A stretch of DNA of 43,869 nucleotides, taken from IMG/VR virus record IMGVR_UViG_3300027903_000003, positions 1 through 43,869 of that record. One strand, given 5' to 3'. The stretch comes from a virus. Numbering within the stretch: position 1 is the first letter of the stretch; every line of letters begins with the position of its first letter. Position numbers and translations under genes: made by a program. The notes below the pieces were generated by a model that saw nothing but the letters and a program-made list of their open reading frames with translations, made no database searches and was not told the origin of the DNA. Shown here piece by piece: positions 1 through 8,347 of the stretch.

Positions 1-99
1 ACTCCCTTGGGGTGCCATCGGGCTGGCGCGTAATGGCAACGTTGGCCCACATGGCGTTCGACCGATGCGCGCGCAAGATGAAGGTCTTGTCAGGTCCTT
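1..99. repeat. Left copy of 99-bp terminal direct repeat (circular overlap)
   Basis: Bases 1-99 are identical to 43771-43869. A gene reads through the join without interruption when the copies are merged, so the molecule was assembled as a circle. An overlap of exactly 99 nt resembles an assembler k-mer overlap more than a biological terminal repeat, although a true short repeat cannot be excluded. Confidence 0.95.
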
Positions 100-220
100 C
101 TGGCAACAGCGAGTCAAGCGCATCTGCGTAAACTTTGGCTGCAGCCCTCACTTGCGCCATCGCTTCAATCTGAGCATCGGTGGGCTTTAGATATTCGAAC
201 GTCGAAAGGTGAAGAGACAT
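1..220 (-). CDS. acb2: Acb2-like cyclic-nucleotide sponge (anti-CBASS candidate), wraps the contig join
   Basis: This small acidic-helical protein starts at 220 and its TAA stop uses base 1 plus 43770-43769, giving 73 residues when the circle is closed. It is two predicted helices with a turn around LLPEGPDKT (residues 38-46) and ends in the MWANVAITR signature (57-65), the hallmark of the Acb2/Tad1 hairpin family. Acb2 proteins form hexamers that bind the cyclic di- and trinucleotides made by CBASS and so block that abortive defence. The ribosome site CGGAG lies 5 nt before the ATG. It follows the 71-residue gene by 2 nt and is followed by a small polar protein. Family assignment is from recalled motif similarity; binding activity is inferred. 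Two conserved-looking polar positions, Y10 and K45-T46, could be ligand contacts. Confidence 0.72.
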   Translation of the reverse strand, partial: MSLHLSTFEYLKPTDAQIEAMAQVRAAAKVYADALDSLLPEGPDKTFILRAHRSNAMWANVAITRQPDGTPRE

Positions 221-222
221 CG

Positions 223-438
223 TTACTCCGTTGGCCGAAGGGAAGGCAACGCGGCCGTCATCGCGCGCAAGACCGCCTCTATCGCGTGCAGGCGGCTCGC
301 AACGTCGAGGTTGCCTGGGTGATTGAGATGCTCAAGCGCCGCACGAAGCGCTTGGAACGGATCGGCGGGTGCGGGCGGCGCGTGGTCGGCGGGTGCGGGC
401 GGCGCGTGGTCGGCAGGCGCTTCAGTGGTCTCAGTCAT
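223..438 (-). CDS. Small protein with Pro-Ala repeats, upstream of Acb2-like gene
   Basis: 71 residues. The N-terminal third holds two copies of an ADHAPPAP unit (24-nt repeats around 361-415); the rest (from about residue 27) is a predicted helical segment, FQALRAALEHL to AMTAALPSL. The start is supported by AAGGA 7 nt upstream. The stop is 2 nt from the Acb2-like ATG, so the two are almost certainly co-translated. No family recognised. The disordered Pro-rich tail plus helix could serve as an oligomerisation or adaptor module, but nothing in the sequence proves a function. Confidence 0.7.
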   Translation of the reverse strand: MTETTEAPADHAPPAPADHAPPAPADPFQALRAALEHLNHPGNLDVASRLHAIEAVLRAMTAALPSLRPTE

Positions 439-457
439 AGTGTGTTCCTTTTATGAC

Positions 458-478
458 TTCTCGTTCAGTGAACGAGAA
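458..478. other. Perfect 9-bp hairpin between tail gene and Acb2 gene pair
   Basis: TTCTCGTTC (458-466) and GAACGAGAA (470-478) pair around a 3-nt loop, immediately after the stop of the 178-residue exported protein. No T-run follows on the minus strand, so it is not a typical intrinsic terminator. It could protect the upstream mRNA end or uncouple the small-gene pair from the tail genes. Confidence 0.6.
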
Positions 479-1015
479 TCAGTTGATGCAGTCAAATCCT
501 ACACCAAAGGTCGAAGCCCCGGTAGAAGTCGCTGCCGCAGCGTTCGAAATTGCCACCGTAATGGTGCCCGCTCCAGTCACGGCTGATCGGACGTAAGGAA
601 ACGAAGCTGCTGCCGAATTGTCAGCAGTAATCCAGGCTCGGCAGGTGCTGGCAGCCGTGACCAGTGAATTATTGATTACGACGTTGCCGGTCGACACTCC
701 CGCCACAGTCACGCCAGTAAAAGAAAGCAGGCCGCGCATGCTGTTAGCAGTCAACGGAGTGGCGCCAGCCGCCGGGGCAGCAAACGACCCAAGCGACAGG
801 ATACCGCCCGGCTGTGCCGCATAACCGCCGGACCCGAGCGGGGCGCCGTTAAGCTGATTGATAAAGCTGTTGAGCGTCCCGATGATTTGCGACGGCTCGC
901 TGAACTGTGGCGTCGAAGGGATGATCGGCACACCGCCGCCCCAGGCGATCATCGACCCGCCGAGCGCCCCGAGGAACAGGGCAACAGTCACCAGTGCCTT
1001 GCGAATCTTGTCCAT
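479..1015 (-). CDS. Exported virion-associated protein with signal peptide
   Basis: 178 residues. The chosen ATG at 1015 has AAGGGG 6 nt upstream; an in-frame ATG at 1021 is too close to that site. The N-terminus is Sec-like: a basic start (MDKIRK) and a hydrophobic core VTVALFLGALGGSMIAW. The mature part is low-complexity Ala/Gly/Ser/Thr-rich with predicted short beta strands, typical of tail-fibre or decoration proteins, and carries two cysteines (CRAW and a final CIN). It is third in a run of three signal-peptide-bearing genes behind the tail-stabilisation protein. No specific family recognised. Confidence 0.75.
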   Translation of the reverse strand: MDKIRKALVTVALFLGALGGSMIAWGGGVPIIPSTPQFSEPSQIIGTLNSFINQLNGAPLGSGGYAAQPGGILSLGSFAAPAAGATPLTANSMRGLLSFTGVTVAGVSTGNVVINNSLVTAASTCRAWITADNSAAASFPYVRSAVTGAGTITVAISNAAAATSTGASTFGVGFDCIN

Positions 1016-1044
1016 CTTCATCCCCTTGGAGTTGAAAGTTCATC

Positions 1045-2637
1045 CTACTGATTTCGTCCGCGCGTGTCCAGCCAGCCCATCGTGATGGCCTGTATCGAAG
1101 TATTAGCCGACGAAGCTGCAAAACGGTAGCGAATTTGGGCGCTTGTGTTCGTCCGGGTCGAAACCGGCGTGTTGATCGTAAGTGATCCAATTGAGCTGTT
1201 GTTTGTGCCAATGCTCCACACATTGAAAGATGCTGGAGCAATGTCAGTCTGATCTGGCGATGAAATGTAAATAGTCGGCAAGAAAGTCCCGCTAGTAGAA
1301 ATCGCTTGCCAGTTGATCTGCGCTACGACCTTGATTCCAGTCGGCACAGTGAATGTCTGCAAGACCGCAGCTGTACCAGGATTAGTCGTAGAAAGATCGA
1401 ACGGAGGCGAAAGCCACAAAAACTCGTCGCCGTTCTGGTTGAACGCGATGATGTTCGGAGTCGCATCAGTACGAATCGAACCAAGCCGGCGCTTCTTCGT
1501 ATAATTAGCCGGGAAAGTCGGTGCCGTCGCGGAAAGCGAAAACAAATAATCGACCACGCCTGTATCAAGACGTACGATCTCAAAAACATGGTACCATGTG
1601 TTCGCCGCAACCGACCCGGTGTCGAGCGCACCATTCCCAGTGCCGACTGCGAAGGACGCAAAGGTCTTTGTAAACGTCGAGCCGACGATCATCGTGTTGG
1701 CCTGATCGTCGGATGTCGCTGTGCAGGCAGCGATCGTCAGTGTCGTCGAGCCGCCACCAGAAAGCCCACAGCCAAACATGAGGCCCGAAACAGGCGTGGG
1801 CGTGACCGGAATACCGGATGCTTTCGCGTAGTCAACGATCTGCCAGTTGCTCGAGCCCAGATAAAATGCAAATGCCGTGTCGCCCGCAGCCGTTGTGATG
1901 CTCGTTGCACCAGGCAAAATCAAACTGGTAGGATTCTGAGTAAGCGTCAGTACCCCGGCAAACGTCAGCCGGTAGAACGGATAAACCGTGTTGGCTGTCG
2001 AGCCGAACGCGGTAACAGTCGTCACGCCCGTGACGTTGATATTGTGACTGGGGATCGTCCCAAGATCGGCCGTCGCGCCCGAAGCGAGATTGGTCAACGG
2101 ACCGAAGCCGCCAAATTGAGCCTGTCTGGTAATCAGCTGATACTGCGTACCGTCGTATTCGACTTCAGTACGCTCACCGCTGTTGATCTCGCCACCAGTC
2201 AGCGCTTGTATCCCGGATGGCGTCTGCCGGAAAACGTTGATCGCGCCCGTAGCATTCGCGTTCAGCGTGGTGGCGCCCGTGTTGGTGAAACCAGCGTTGA
2301 ACCGCGCTCTGAACCCCGTGGTCAGCGCGAAGGTGTTAGGCGTGACCGTGACCGTCTGCGCATTCGCCGTGCCTGCCGACGTGCCCCCGCTGAAATTCGA
2401 CGTACCGCCGAACGTTGGTCCAAGTGGAGTCGAAAGACCGAACAGCGCCGTGATGTCGGAATTGACGCCCGCAGCGGCGGCATTGCCAAGGCAAGTAATC
2501 AGCGCGTTGTAGTTCGCCATCACCTGCGTGGCATCGGCGACTGTATTGTTCTGAAGGTTGAAAGGCACCGTGCAAGGCACGTTGGCCGCAGCGGCCGAAG
2601 CCCACAAACTGAAGAAGAAAGCGAGAAGTTTTTTCAT
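1045..2637 (-). CDS. Tail fibre-like protein with signal peptide
   Basis: 530 residues. The start is the ATG at 2637 (GAGG 6 nt upstream); an upstream in-frame GTG lies on the previous stop and lacks spacing. Residues 1-18 (MKKLLAFFFSLWASAAAA) form a clear Sec signal peptide. The mature N-terminus VPCTVPFNLQNNT and the following segment about obtaining N-Y-N repeats match the N-termini of many podophage tail proteins. The middle is beta-rich and Thr/Ala/Gly-rich, and the C-terminus (after WLSPPFDL) looks like a small beta-sandwich. It is likely a fibre or receptor-binding component. The role is inferred from position behind the gp10-like protein and from composition. Confidence 0.78.
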   Translation of the reverse strand: MKKLLAFFFSLWASAAAANVPCTVPFNLQNNTVADATQVMANYNALITCLGNAAAAGVNSDITALFGLSTPLGPTFGGTSNFSGGTSAGTANAQTVTVTPNTFALTTGFRARFNAGFTNTGATTLNANATGAINVFRQTPSGIQALTGGEINSGERTEVEYDGTQYQLITRQAQFGGFGPLTNLASGATADLGTIPSHNINVTGVTTVTAFGSTANTVYPFYRLTFAGVLTLTQNPTSLILPGATSITTAAGDTAFAFYLGSSNWQIVDYAKASGIPVTPTPVSGLMFGCGLSGGGSTTLTIAACTATSDDQANTMIVGSTFTKTFASFAVGTGNGALDTGSVAANTWYHVFEIVRLDTGVVDYLFSLSATAPTFPANYTKKRRLGSIRTDATPNIIAFNQNGDEFLWLSPPFDLSTTNPGTAAVLQTFTVPTGIKVVAQINWQAISTSGTFLPTIYISSPDQTDIAPASFNVWSIGTNNSSIGSLTINTPVSTRTNTSAQIRYRFAASSANTSIQAITMGWLDTRGRNQ

Positions 2638-2645
2638 TTTTAACC

Positions 2646-4409
2646 TCACTGATTTTCGTAAACACCTGAAAATCTGAACTTATCATTTACCGCCCACGCG
2701 CCGCCACCATATTTCAGGCATGTACCCGTCGCACTCGCAGCAGTTACGTCACAACCAATCAAATTATTCGTATTTTGGTACTCTCGTCCAGCCATGACCC
2801 CCGACGAATTTGCGGTATTAGGCAATGTGAAAGTCAAAGTTGAAACGCAAGTGCCGATCGCGGTAATCGTCGCATCGCCTTGTATCCAAGTTGTTTTTCC
2901 AAGCGTTTTAGAACGCGTCGAATTGACCGTAAATGTCGCTGTACCGCATGTAAAAGCCGGCGTGTACGTCGTCCAAGCTATCCCGGTATCTCCGGTTCCC
3001 CCATTTGCTACAGGAAGTGGTGAAGTAATCGAGATCGCACCGGTCGCTGCTGCAATAGCCAGAGGGGCCGAAGCTGTAACCGCAGGAGTACCACTGCCCG
3101 ATCCCCAAGTAACCGTAGGCGTTCCTGCGGCTGCTGGCACATTCTGAATAAGCGATCCGCTCGTAGCGCCATTGAGGGTGAGTGAACCGCCCGTACCGCC
3201 ATTTACTCCAGAATTAAGGACCCCAGCCGCAGTTACCGTTCCGGCACTGTTGACTTGAAATCTGGTGGCATTAGCAATCGTGTAATTGACGAAGTTCCCG
3301 GTAAATGTCCCGCCACTGTTGCCAGCATTGATGTAGTCGAAAGTGCCACTGAACGGCGTCGTCGTTTGAAAGCTGCTACGGATATTTCCAGCGGACTGGA
3401 AACCGACGATCCACTGTTGCCAATCAGTTGTGGCTGTTCCGGGGCCATCATCGAAGAATTTTTCAAATACTGAAGTTGCCCCATTAGCCCTTTCCAACGA
3501 TGAACATGAACTAGATACGTTGGTGCCAGTCTCAACACAGTGAAGACCAGTATGAACGTTCGCGGGATTAAGAAACGAATTTTGAATTAGAATTCCCTGG
3601 TCCCCACTAGTACCCGTCGTTACTATGCGGTGTGAAACCCCAGCATTGGACGTTGCACTGTAGATACCATCTCCAACATTATTTTGAAGAACTGCAAACA
3701 GCGGGGTGTCGTTTGCTGCCGCGACCCCTGGCTGAGTGGTGGTCGCGCCGTTCATAAGTACGAAATTTTCGTAAGGCCAATTGGAAACGACCTGATTCTG
3801 GTCGCCGACATTGTTCGTATATCCCACTGGACATAGTTTTTGCGTTGCCAGGGGGATTGTCTGTTGATCGCAGAAATTACTCTGTACTGCCACGTTCTGA
3901 AGACTTGATCTCGCCCCTAGCCCAAGGAAATCCGTACCCGTCGCCCGGTTAGCAGTACGGACAAGGCTCACATTCCCGAGGTTCGGATCGGCATTCTGCC
4001 CAACGATCTGAATTCCATTTGGAACGATCTCGTTACCGCTGCTACTTGGTGGCTGATATAAACAACCCGCAGGCAGTAAAATACGAAAAAATCCAGCCGA
4101 GATCGCCGCTGCAATAGCAGCAGAAGCATCTGTAGACCCTGTACAAGAACCAAGACTTGCGAAGCTTCGTGCATCAGCAAGTGGCAAACCACTTGCAAAA
4201 CTACTGGGCAAAGCACCGCCTACTATGCCATTAAACGTTGCTGTCCCAGTGAAAGTCGTTGCACCATTGAACGTCTGCGCCGCCGACCACGTGTTGATCA
4301 AATTAAACGGATTCTTGAAAGTACCATTAAGCGCAAGGAAGCTGTCCGTCTGCGCCTGGGCAGCGTTCGACAGAACCAGCCCAAGCAGAAAACTAGCCAA
4401 CCACTTCAT
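2646..4409 (-). CDS. Tail spike/fibre protein with signal peptide
   Basis: 587 residues. The ATG at 4409 begins MKWLASFLLGLVLSNAAQAQ, a textbook Sec signal ending in AQA; a longer in-frame start at 4445 would bury it. AGGA lies about 10 nt upstream. The body is long, beta-rich and Asn/Thr/Gly-rich, with an SLGSCTGSTDASAAI segment near residue 85-100 resembling the entry of pectate-lyase-like tailspikes, and late ANGGTG motifs common in phage fibres. It overlaps the upstream tail gene end by 17 nt. It probably binds the host surface. Carrying an export signal on a virion fibre is unusual. Confidence 0.8.
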   Translation of the reverse strand: MKWLASFLLGLVLSNAAQAQTDSFLALNGTFKNPFNLINTWSAAQTFNGATTFTGTATFNGIVGGALPSSFASGLPLADARSFASLGSCTGSTDASAAIAAAISAGFFRILLPAGCLYQPPSSSGNEIVPNGIQIVGQNADPNLGNVSLVRTANRATGTDFLGLGARSSLQNVAVQSNFCDQQTIPLATQKLCPVGYTNNVGDQNQVVSNWPYENFVLMNGATTTQPGVAAANDTPLFAVLQNNVGDGIYSATSNAGVSHRIVTTGTSGDQGILIQNSFLNPANVHTGLHCVETGTNVSSSCSSLERANGATSVFEKFFDDGPGTATTDWQQWIVGFQSAGNIRSSFQTTTPFSGTFDYINAGNSGGTFTGNFVNYTIANATRFQVNSAGTVTAAGVLNSGVNGGTGGSLTLNGATSGSLIQNVPAAAGTPTVTWGSGSGTPAVTASAPLAIAAATGAISITSPLPVANGGTGDTGIAWTTYTPAFTCGTATFTVNSTRSKTLGKTTWIQGDATITAIGTCVSTLTFTLPNTANSSGVMAGREYQNTNNLIGCDVTAASATGTCLKYGGGAWAVNDKFRFSGVYENQ

Positions 4410-6273
4410 AGGCGAATGTCCTGTCTGCCCGCGAGTTATTAGCATGCGTCACCGTGAAGAACCCGGTACCCGGGACCACTGAAGTCGTTGCCCCGTCGTT
4501 CGCAGCATCCGGCGTCTCGGGAGACCACAAGACCTTCGACGCAGGCGTACACGGCGCCGGGACCACCGTAGTCACCGCATTTGCGTTAAGCGTGAAGTCG
4601 CCAATCGCGAGAATCGTTGGCACCTTGGGGGCTCCTACCTGCGCAGCGGGCTGTGCCAGCAGATAACCTAGAATCTGATAGCGCAGATTGAGCCGGCCCA
4701 ATTTTATACCAGCTGCACTCATACCTGTGAAGGCCAGCGTAAGCCGTTGGAAAACCAGCGGTTGCTTCCACAACAGCTGCCGTGGCGCCAGCGCATTGGC
4801 AGCACCCTGCCAGGGCGCCTGCCCCCAGGTAAATGCTCCCCAGATCGTCGCTGCCCCGGCTGCCACGATCGTCACGAGGTCGAGCACTGTCCCGTTCTGC
4901 TCCAGTGCCGCGCATATAATGTTGCTTTGCGATACCAAAGCGGCCATTAGCGTCGCCTCGATGATGCAATTCTGCGACATCTGGTCGGTGTTGGGCAGGA
5001 AAGCGGTCTGGAACGTGTATGTAAGCTGCTGATTGTACTCGACAAACGAACTCGTACCTGACTGCACTTGATCGCTCTGGTAAATCTTCGCGCCTTGTCC
5101 TTGCGCCGTGGTCAGAAACGTATTCAGGTAAGGCTCGATCATCGATACCTGAGTGGTGTGCGGACCCGACCAGACTTCACGGACGAAATCGTACCACCAC
5201 TCCTGCTGCGGGCTCCCCGTCGCATTGCCGTTCTGCACCTGCGCCCGATACACGCCTCCATTGAACGACGCGTTTGCCCGGCTGGGAACCAAAGAAAAGA
5301 AAAACGGCTCGGTAATCCCGTCACCGGCTTTGCCGACTGGGTCGCTGACACGCGCGTTGAAGTCGATGACACGCAGCCCGTCAGGCGCCAGAAAAGCCAG
5401 ACCTTTTGTAGTCGCCGATACTGAATTAGGACTGAGCGTCCCAGTCGCCACATTCAGCGTATTGACTGCCAGATTGGCGAACGCAGCATCACCCGTAATC
5501 TGGTAGATGTTCGCCACACCTTTAAAAATAATAAGCGATTGAATAATACCGCCCAGCTGGTTGAAAAGAGCTAAACCCTGAGCACATGTCAGAGGTACAT
5601 TATCGCCAAACGTCAAAACCTGATTAGCATTGGTAATGACCGTAGGAGCGAGGATGTCGGAAAAATAAGCCCCTGGCTGACCATTCGCGGGATTGACGAG
5701 AAAATAGCAACGGCCGTTGAAATTCGCCAGCCACTGCGGCGGCGCCACAAGCGGATTCACCGTCGTGTTCGTGCCCGCCCAAGTAGGCGCAGCAAAGACA
5801 GCAGTGTCGATCACCCCGAAAAAAGCACCCCCAGCACCAGTAAATCCCGGGTGTGCGATCATAATCTTGGTCCCGACCAGGGCCATGATCGGCGGGTTCC
5901 AGGGACCTGCTATTGCCGGACTTATCGGCGTGTTGACCGCCGTCACCCCGGAGATCGCCGTGAACGTGTTGGTATTGATGTTGTAGCAGAACGGCTCGTC
6001 CTGCCCGGGATTGCGCGTCGTCGACACCATCCCGTATATGCGATTGCCGATAACGATCGTGCATGGGATGAAGGTAGCCCCGGCAAAGCCATTCAGCGCC
6101 AGATCGGTCAGCAATTGCGATGCCGGCCGGCACTGCCAGAGATCCTTGGTCGACGGGTCGGGGATCAAATTCGCCAGCGACGCCATCGCCCCGGTGAACG
6201 CCGTCGTCGAGTCAAGCGTATCACTCGCACCACGCGGGCTCCAGGGAAGAGGTTTGGCCTTACGGAGAGCCAC
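4393..6273 (-). CDS. Tail hub/DNA stabilisation protein (P22 gp10-like)
   Basis: 626 residues, beta-rich with repeated short strand-turn units, as in the beta-propeller-like stabilisation proteins that plug the connector of P22-type tails after packaging. Landmarks include the opening MALRKAKPLPWSP followed by many aromatic turns, and a C-terminal all-beta domain of about 90 residues (after YQILGYLLAQP) ending in ADRTFAYEVVG. Its start lies 3 nt after the stop of the gp4-like adaptor, the order seen in P22-like and related podophages (portal, capsid, gp4, gp10, fibre). Assignment rests on position, size and composition rather than a single catalytic motif. Confidence 0.68.
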   Translation of the reverse strand: MALRKAKPLPWSPRGASDTLDSTTAFTGAMASLANLIPDPSTKDLWQCRPASQLLTDLALNGFAGATFIPCTIVIGNRIYGMVSTTRNPGQDEPFCYNINTNTFTAISGVTAVNTPISPAIAGPWNPPIMALVGTKIMIAHPGFTGAGGAFFGVIDTAVFAAPTWAGTNTTVNPLVAPPQWLANFNGRCYFLVNPANGQPGAYFSDILAPTVITNANQVLTFGDNVPLTCAQGLALFNQLGGIIQSLIIFKGVANIYQITGDAAFANLAVNTLNVATGTLSPNSVSATTKGLAFLAPDGLRVIDFNARVSDPVGKAGDGITEPFFFSLVPSRANASFNGGVYRAQVQNGNATGSPQQEWWYDFVREVWSGPHTTQVSMIEPYLNTFLTTAQGQGAKIYQSDQVQSGTSSFVEYNQQLTYTFQTAFLPNTDQMSQNCIIEATLMAALVSQSNIICAALEQNGTVLDLVTIVAAGAATIWGAFTWGQAPWQGAANALAPRQLLWKQPLVFQRLTLAFTGMSAAGIKLGRLNLRYQILGYLLAQPAAQVGAPKVPTILAIGDFTLNANAVTTVVPAPCTPASKVLWSPETPDAANDGATTSVVPGTGFFTVTHANNSRADRTFAYEVVG

Positions 6274-6276
6274 GGC

Positions 6277-7011
6277 TCACCATCCGATGGTCTTGGTATT
6301 CGGCAGCGCGTTCCACTTGGTCTGCCCAAATCTTCTCCGGTCCAGCTCCACCGTCTTGACCCGACCTTCAGGATCGTCCTTCAGGTTGAGAAAGCGCCTC
6401 AGAAGCACGCCCGCGCCCTGTGGGTTGATCTCTTCCTTATCGGTAAGGAACGCCGCGGCGCGATCGTCATCCGCATCCTGGCACATCTGGCCGGTCAGGC
6501 GGGTGATCAGGTAGTTCTGGAAGGGAAACCACGGAACCACAGTGCTCGTCTCGGGTGTGGCAATGTCCGGCTGCAAGCTGAAATAATGAATTGTCACCGG
6601 GACACCGATCGACGGTGGCGGCCATACGAACTCGACCGGCGGGTTCACTGATACGTCAGTGAAAAAATCACGTGGGAAGTCGTTGAAACCCGGCTGCTGA
6701 ATCAGCGCGTCGTACTCCCACTGGTCGCACGACGTCATGAAATACGGCTGACCGTTGAACAGGTAGAACTGCTTGCCATTCTGCGTGCGCAGATAATCTG
6801 CCGGCAACGTGTAAGGCCCAATGCCGCTGTTGACCCCGTTGGCACCGATGTTGAACACAATCGTCGCAGTCTTGCGCGTAATTGCAAGATCGAAGGTCCG
6901 ACAAAGTTCTTCCAGAATGGTGTTGAGCTGCTGTCCCGCAGATGCGACGAAACCCGGCGTCTTGGCCTTGCTACATGCCAGTGTGACGATCTGCGCTGCG
7001 GTCAAAGGCAT
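6277..7011 (-). CDS. Head-tail adaptor (P22 gp4-like)
   Basis: 244 residues. The N-terminal half is helical with the pattern LNTILEELCRTFDLAITR (residues about 29-46) followed by GPYTLPADYLRT, typical of the P22 gp4/tail accessory adaptor family that binds beneath the portal. The C-terminal half has the ITRLTGQMCQDADDDRAAAFL helix. It starts inside the preceding gene (41-nt overlap) and abuts the gp10-like gene, so it sits exactly where the adaptor is expected. Function is by family and context. Confidence 0.72.
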   Translation of the reverse strand: MPLTAAQIVTLACSKAKTPGFVASAGQQLNTILEELCRTFDLAITRKTATIVFNIGANGVNSGIGPYTLPADYLRTQNGKQFYLFNGQPYFMTSCDQWEYDALIQQPGFNDFPRDFFTDVSVNPPVEFVWPPPSIGVPVTIHYFSLQPDIATPETSTVVPWFPFQNYLITRLTGQMCQDADDDRAAAFLTDKEEINPQGAGVLLRRFLNLKDDPEGRVKTVELDRRRFGQTKWNALPNTKTIGW

Positions 7012-7468
7012 GGCCGTTCAACATCCCTTCCAGCTTGCGCCTGCGCTCCTGCGCGTTCTTCACTTCCGCGCGCGTCAACGCCATCTGGTCCAAAAGGCTC
7101 TTGTGCGCATTGGCTTCCTGCGGACTCAATTTATCATGCGACCACTCCCCCCGCCGCCCGCCTTCCTCGTAACGCACACGAGACCGTTCCTCGATCAGCG
7201 CCAGCTGAGTCTCGAAAGACGCCAGCTTAGGACCAACACCGGCCAGCGACTCGATCAGCAGTTCCAGCTCATAATAAGCCACCTGCCGGTCCATCGCACG
7301 CGCGATCTTGTCAAGCGCCTCGTCGACCGCCCCCGCCGTCGCGTCATCTGGCAAACGGACCTGGGCTTCGATCACCTTGCGCTGAGTCTTGAGCGCAAAC
7401 TCGGTCTGGTAGCGAAAGCCGATCGCGGCGTCGACAAAGACTACCTTTGGCGCTGCTTCTTCCGTCAT
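6971..7468 (-). CDS. Predicted coiled-coil structural protein
   Basis: 165 residues, mostly helical and highly charged, with long heptad-like stretches (residues 50-75 and 115-150, ending KNAQERRRKLEGML). Its ATG overlaps the previous stop as ATGA, indicating translational coupling. It lies between capsid-associated genes and the adaptor, so a head-completion or connector assembly role is plausible. No family recognised. Confidence 0.7.
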   Translation of the reverse strand: MTEEAAPKVVFVDAAIGFRYQTEFALKTQRKVIEAQVRLPDDATAGAVDEALDKIARAMDRQVAYYELELLIESLAGVGPKLASFETQLALIEERSRVRYEEGGRRGEWSHDKLSPQEANAHKSLLDQMALTRAEVKNAQERRRKLEGMLNGHAFDRSADRHTGM

Positions 7469-8010
7469 CGGCCAACCCCCAGCAGAGCCGCCGGGCTGGC
7501 GCCCGCCAGCTGCTCGCTGCTCATGACAAGATCGCGTGGCCGGCGATTGTCACCGAAGTTGGAAAAATTAAGCCCAAGCGGCGGCCGGAAGCGCTGCCGC
7601 GAGCGCTTGTCGCGAACTTCGGTCTCATCCTCATGCGCCCATCCGCGGTTCATCTGCTCGGTCAATACCATGAAAACGTCACCCGTGACTTCGTACGTCT
7701 GCCCGTGGAAGAACTGCGTGCCATCGAGCATGATGTACTCAGAATGCCCTGCGAGGCTGAGGAAGATCGGCTGTGTCTGTTTCCTGGGATCGAGCGCCTT
7801 GCGCTCTTCAGCAGTGAACTGCGCCAATAGAGCCGCTTCCTGCCGCTGTGCGAGCTCCAGCCTGACGATCGAACGCGCCTTCTCGCGGATTGCCTCGATC
7901 TCTTCAGGCGTCAGCTGTGCTTCGAACGACAGCGGATCGTCGACCGTCTTTTTGAGGTCGATCTTGCCCTTGCGCCCATTGGGACGCCCACCGTGAAGAA
8001 CGTCTGACAT
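7465..8010 (-). CDS. Unknown head/connector-region protein
   Basis: 181 residues. Helical acidic N-terminal half with LTPEEIEAIREKARSIVRLEL (about 33-53), then a mixed segment with EYIMLDGTQFFHGQTYEV (about 90-107) that looks like a small beta unit, and a basic C-terminal third with RQRFRPPLGL. The start is supported by TAGGAG 9 nt upstream. Proteins of this organisation sit downstream of N4-gp56-type capsid genes in many podophages. No function can be assigned. Confidence 0.7.
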   Translation of the reverse strand: MSDVLHGGRPNGRKGKIDLKKTVDDPLSFEAQLTPEEIEAIREKARSIVRLELAQRQEAALLAQFTAEERKALDPRKQTQPIFLSLAGHSEYIMLDGTQFFHGQTYEVTGDVFMVLTEQMNRGWAHEDETEVRDKRSRQRFRPPLGLNFSNFGDNRRPRDLVMSSEQLAGASPAALLGVGR

Positions 8011-8011
8011 G

Positions 8012-8347
8012 TTACGGGGCTCCTACAAGGGTCCAAGCCGCCGCTGAAGCCGCAGCCCGACGTGAAAGCAAAATCGGCCAGCCAGTGCCGTCCACCCCGA
8101 CGATATCCCCAGGCAGCATCTTGAGCCACCCGCGGTTTGGAACGAACAATTGCCCAGCGCGCGACCAACCCCAATTCTGGTTGATCGGCTGTGCCGGATT
8201 CTGGTCGTCCTTGATCAGTTGCTGAATGGTCGCGATGTCCGCATCCGCGCGCACGACCGAGGACGCAATCCCGTCAGGTGTGATGAATGATCCAGGGAAC
8301 GACAGCGCCGTAAGCGCCGCGTTCGTCGCCGCAGTGCCTGTTGCCAT
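8012..8347 (-). CDS. Small capsid-region protein with beta turn motif
   Basis: 111 residues. It has a flexible Ala/Thr-rich N-terminus, then a helix DADIATIQQLI, and a C-terminal beta segment LFVPNRGWLKMLPGDIVGVD that is conserved in shape in podophage proteins next to the capsid gene. The stop of the upstream gene and this ATG overlap as TAATG. Likely a head decoration or connector component by position; not proven. Confidence 0.7.
   Translation of the reverse strand: MATGTAATNAALTALSFPGSFITPDGIASSVVRADADIATIQQLIKDDQNPAQPINQNWGWSRAGQLFVPNRGWLKMLPGDIVGVDGTGWPILLSRRAAASAAAWTLVGAP

Noticed and set aside
1306-2643. Long plus-strand reading frame (445 codons) opposite a tail gene
   Set aside because: It is antisense to a well-supported tail gene, is very Arg/Cys-rich and lacks a ribosome site or family match; caused by codon bias of the real gene.
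5851-6651. Plus-strand frame of 266 codons across tail genes
   Set aside because: Antisense to two well-supported genes with Arg/His-rich translation and no start signal.
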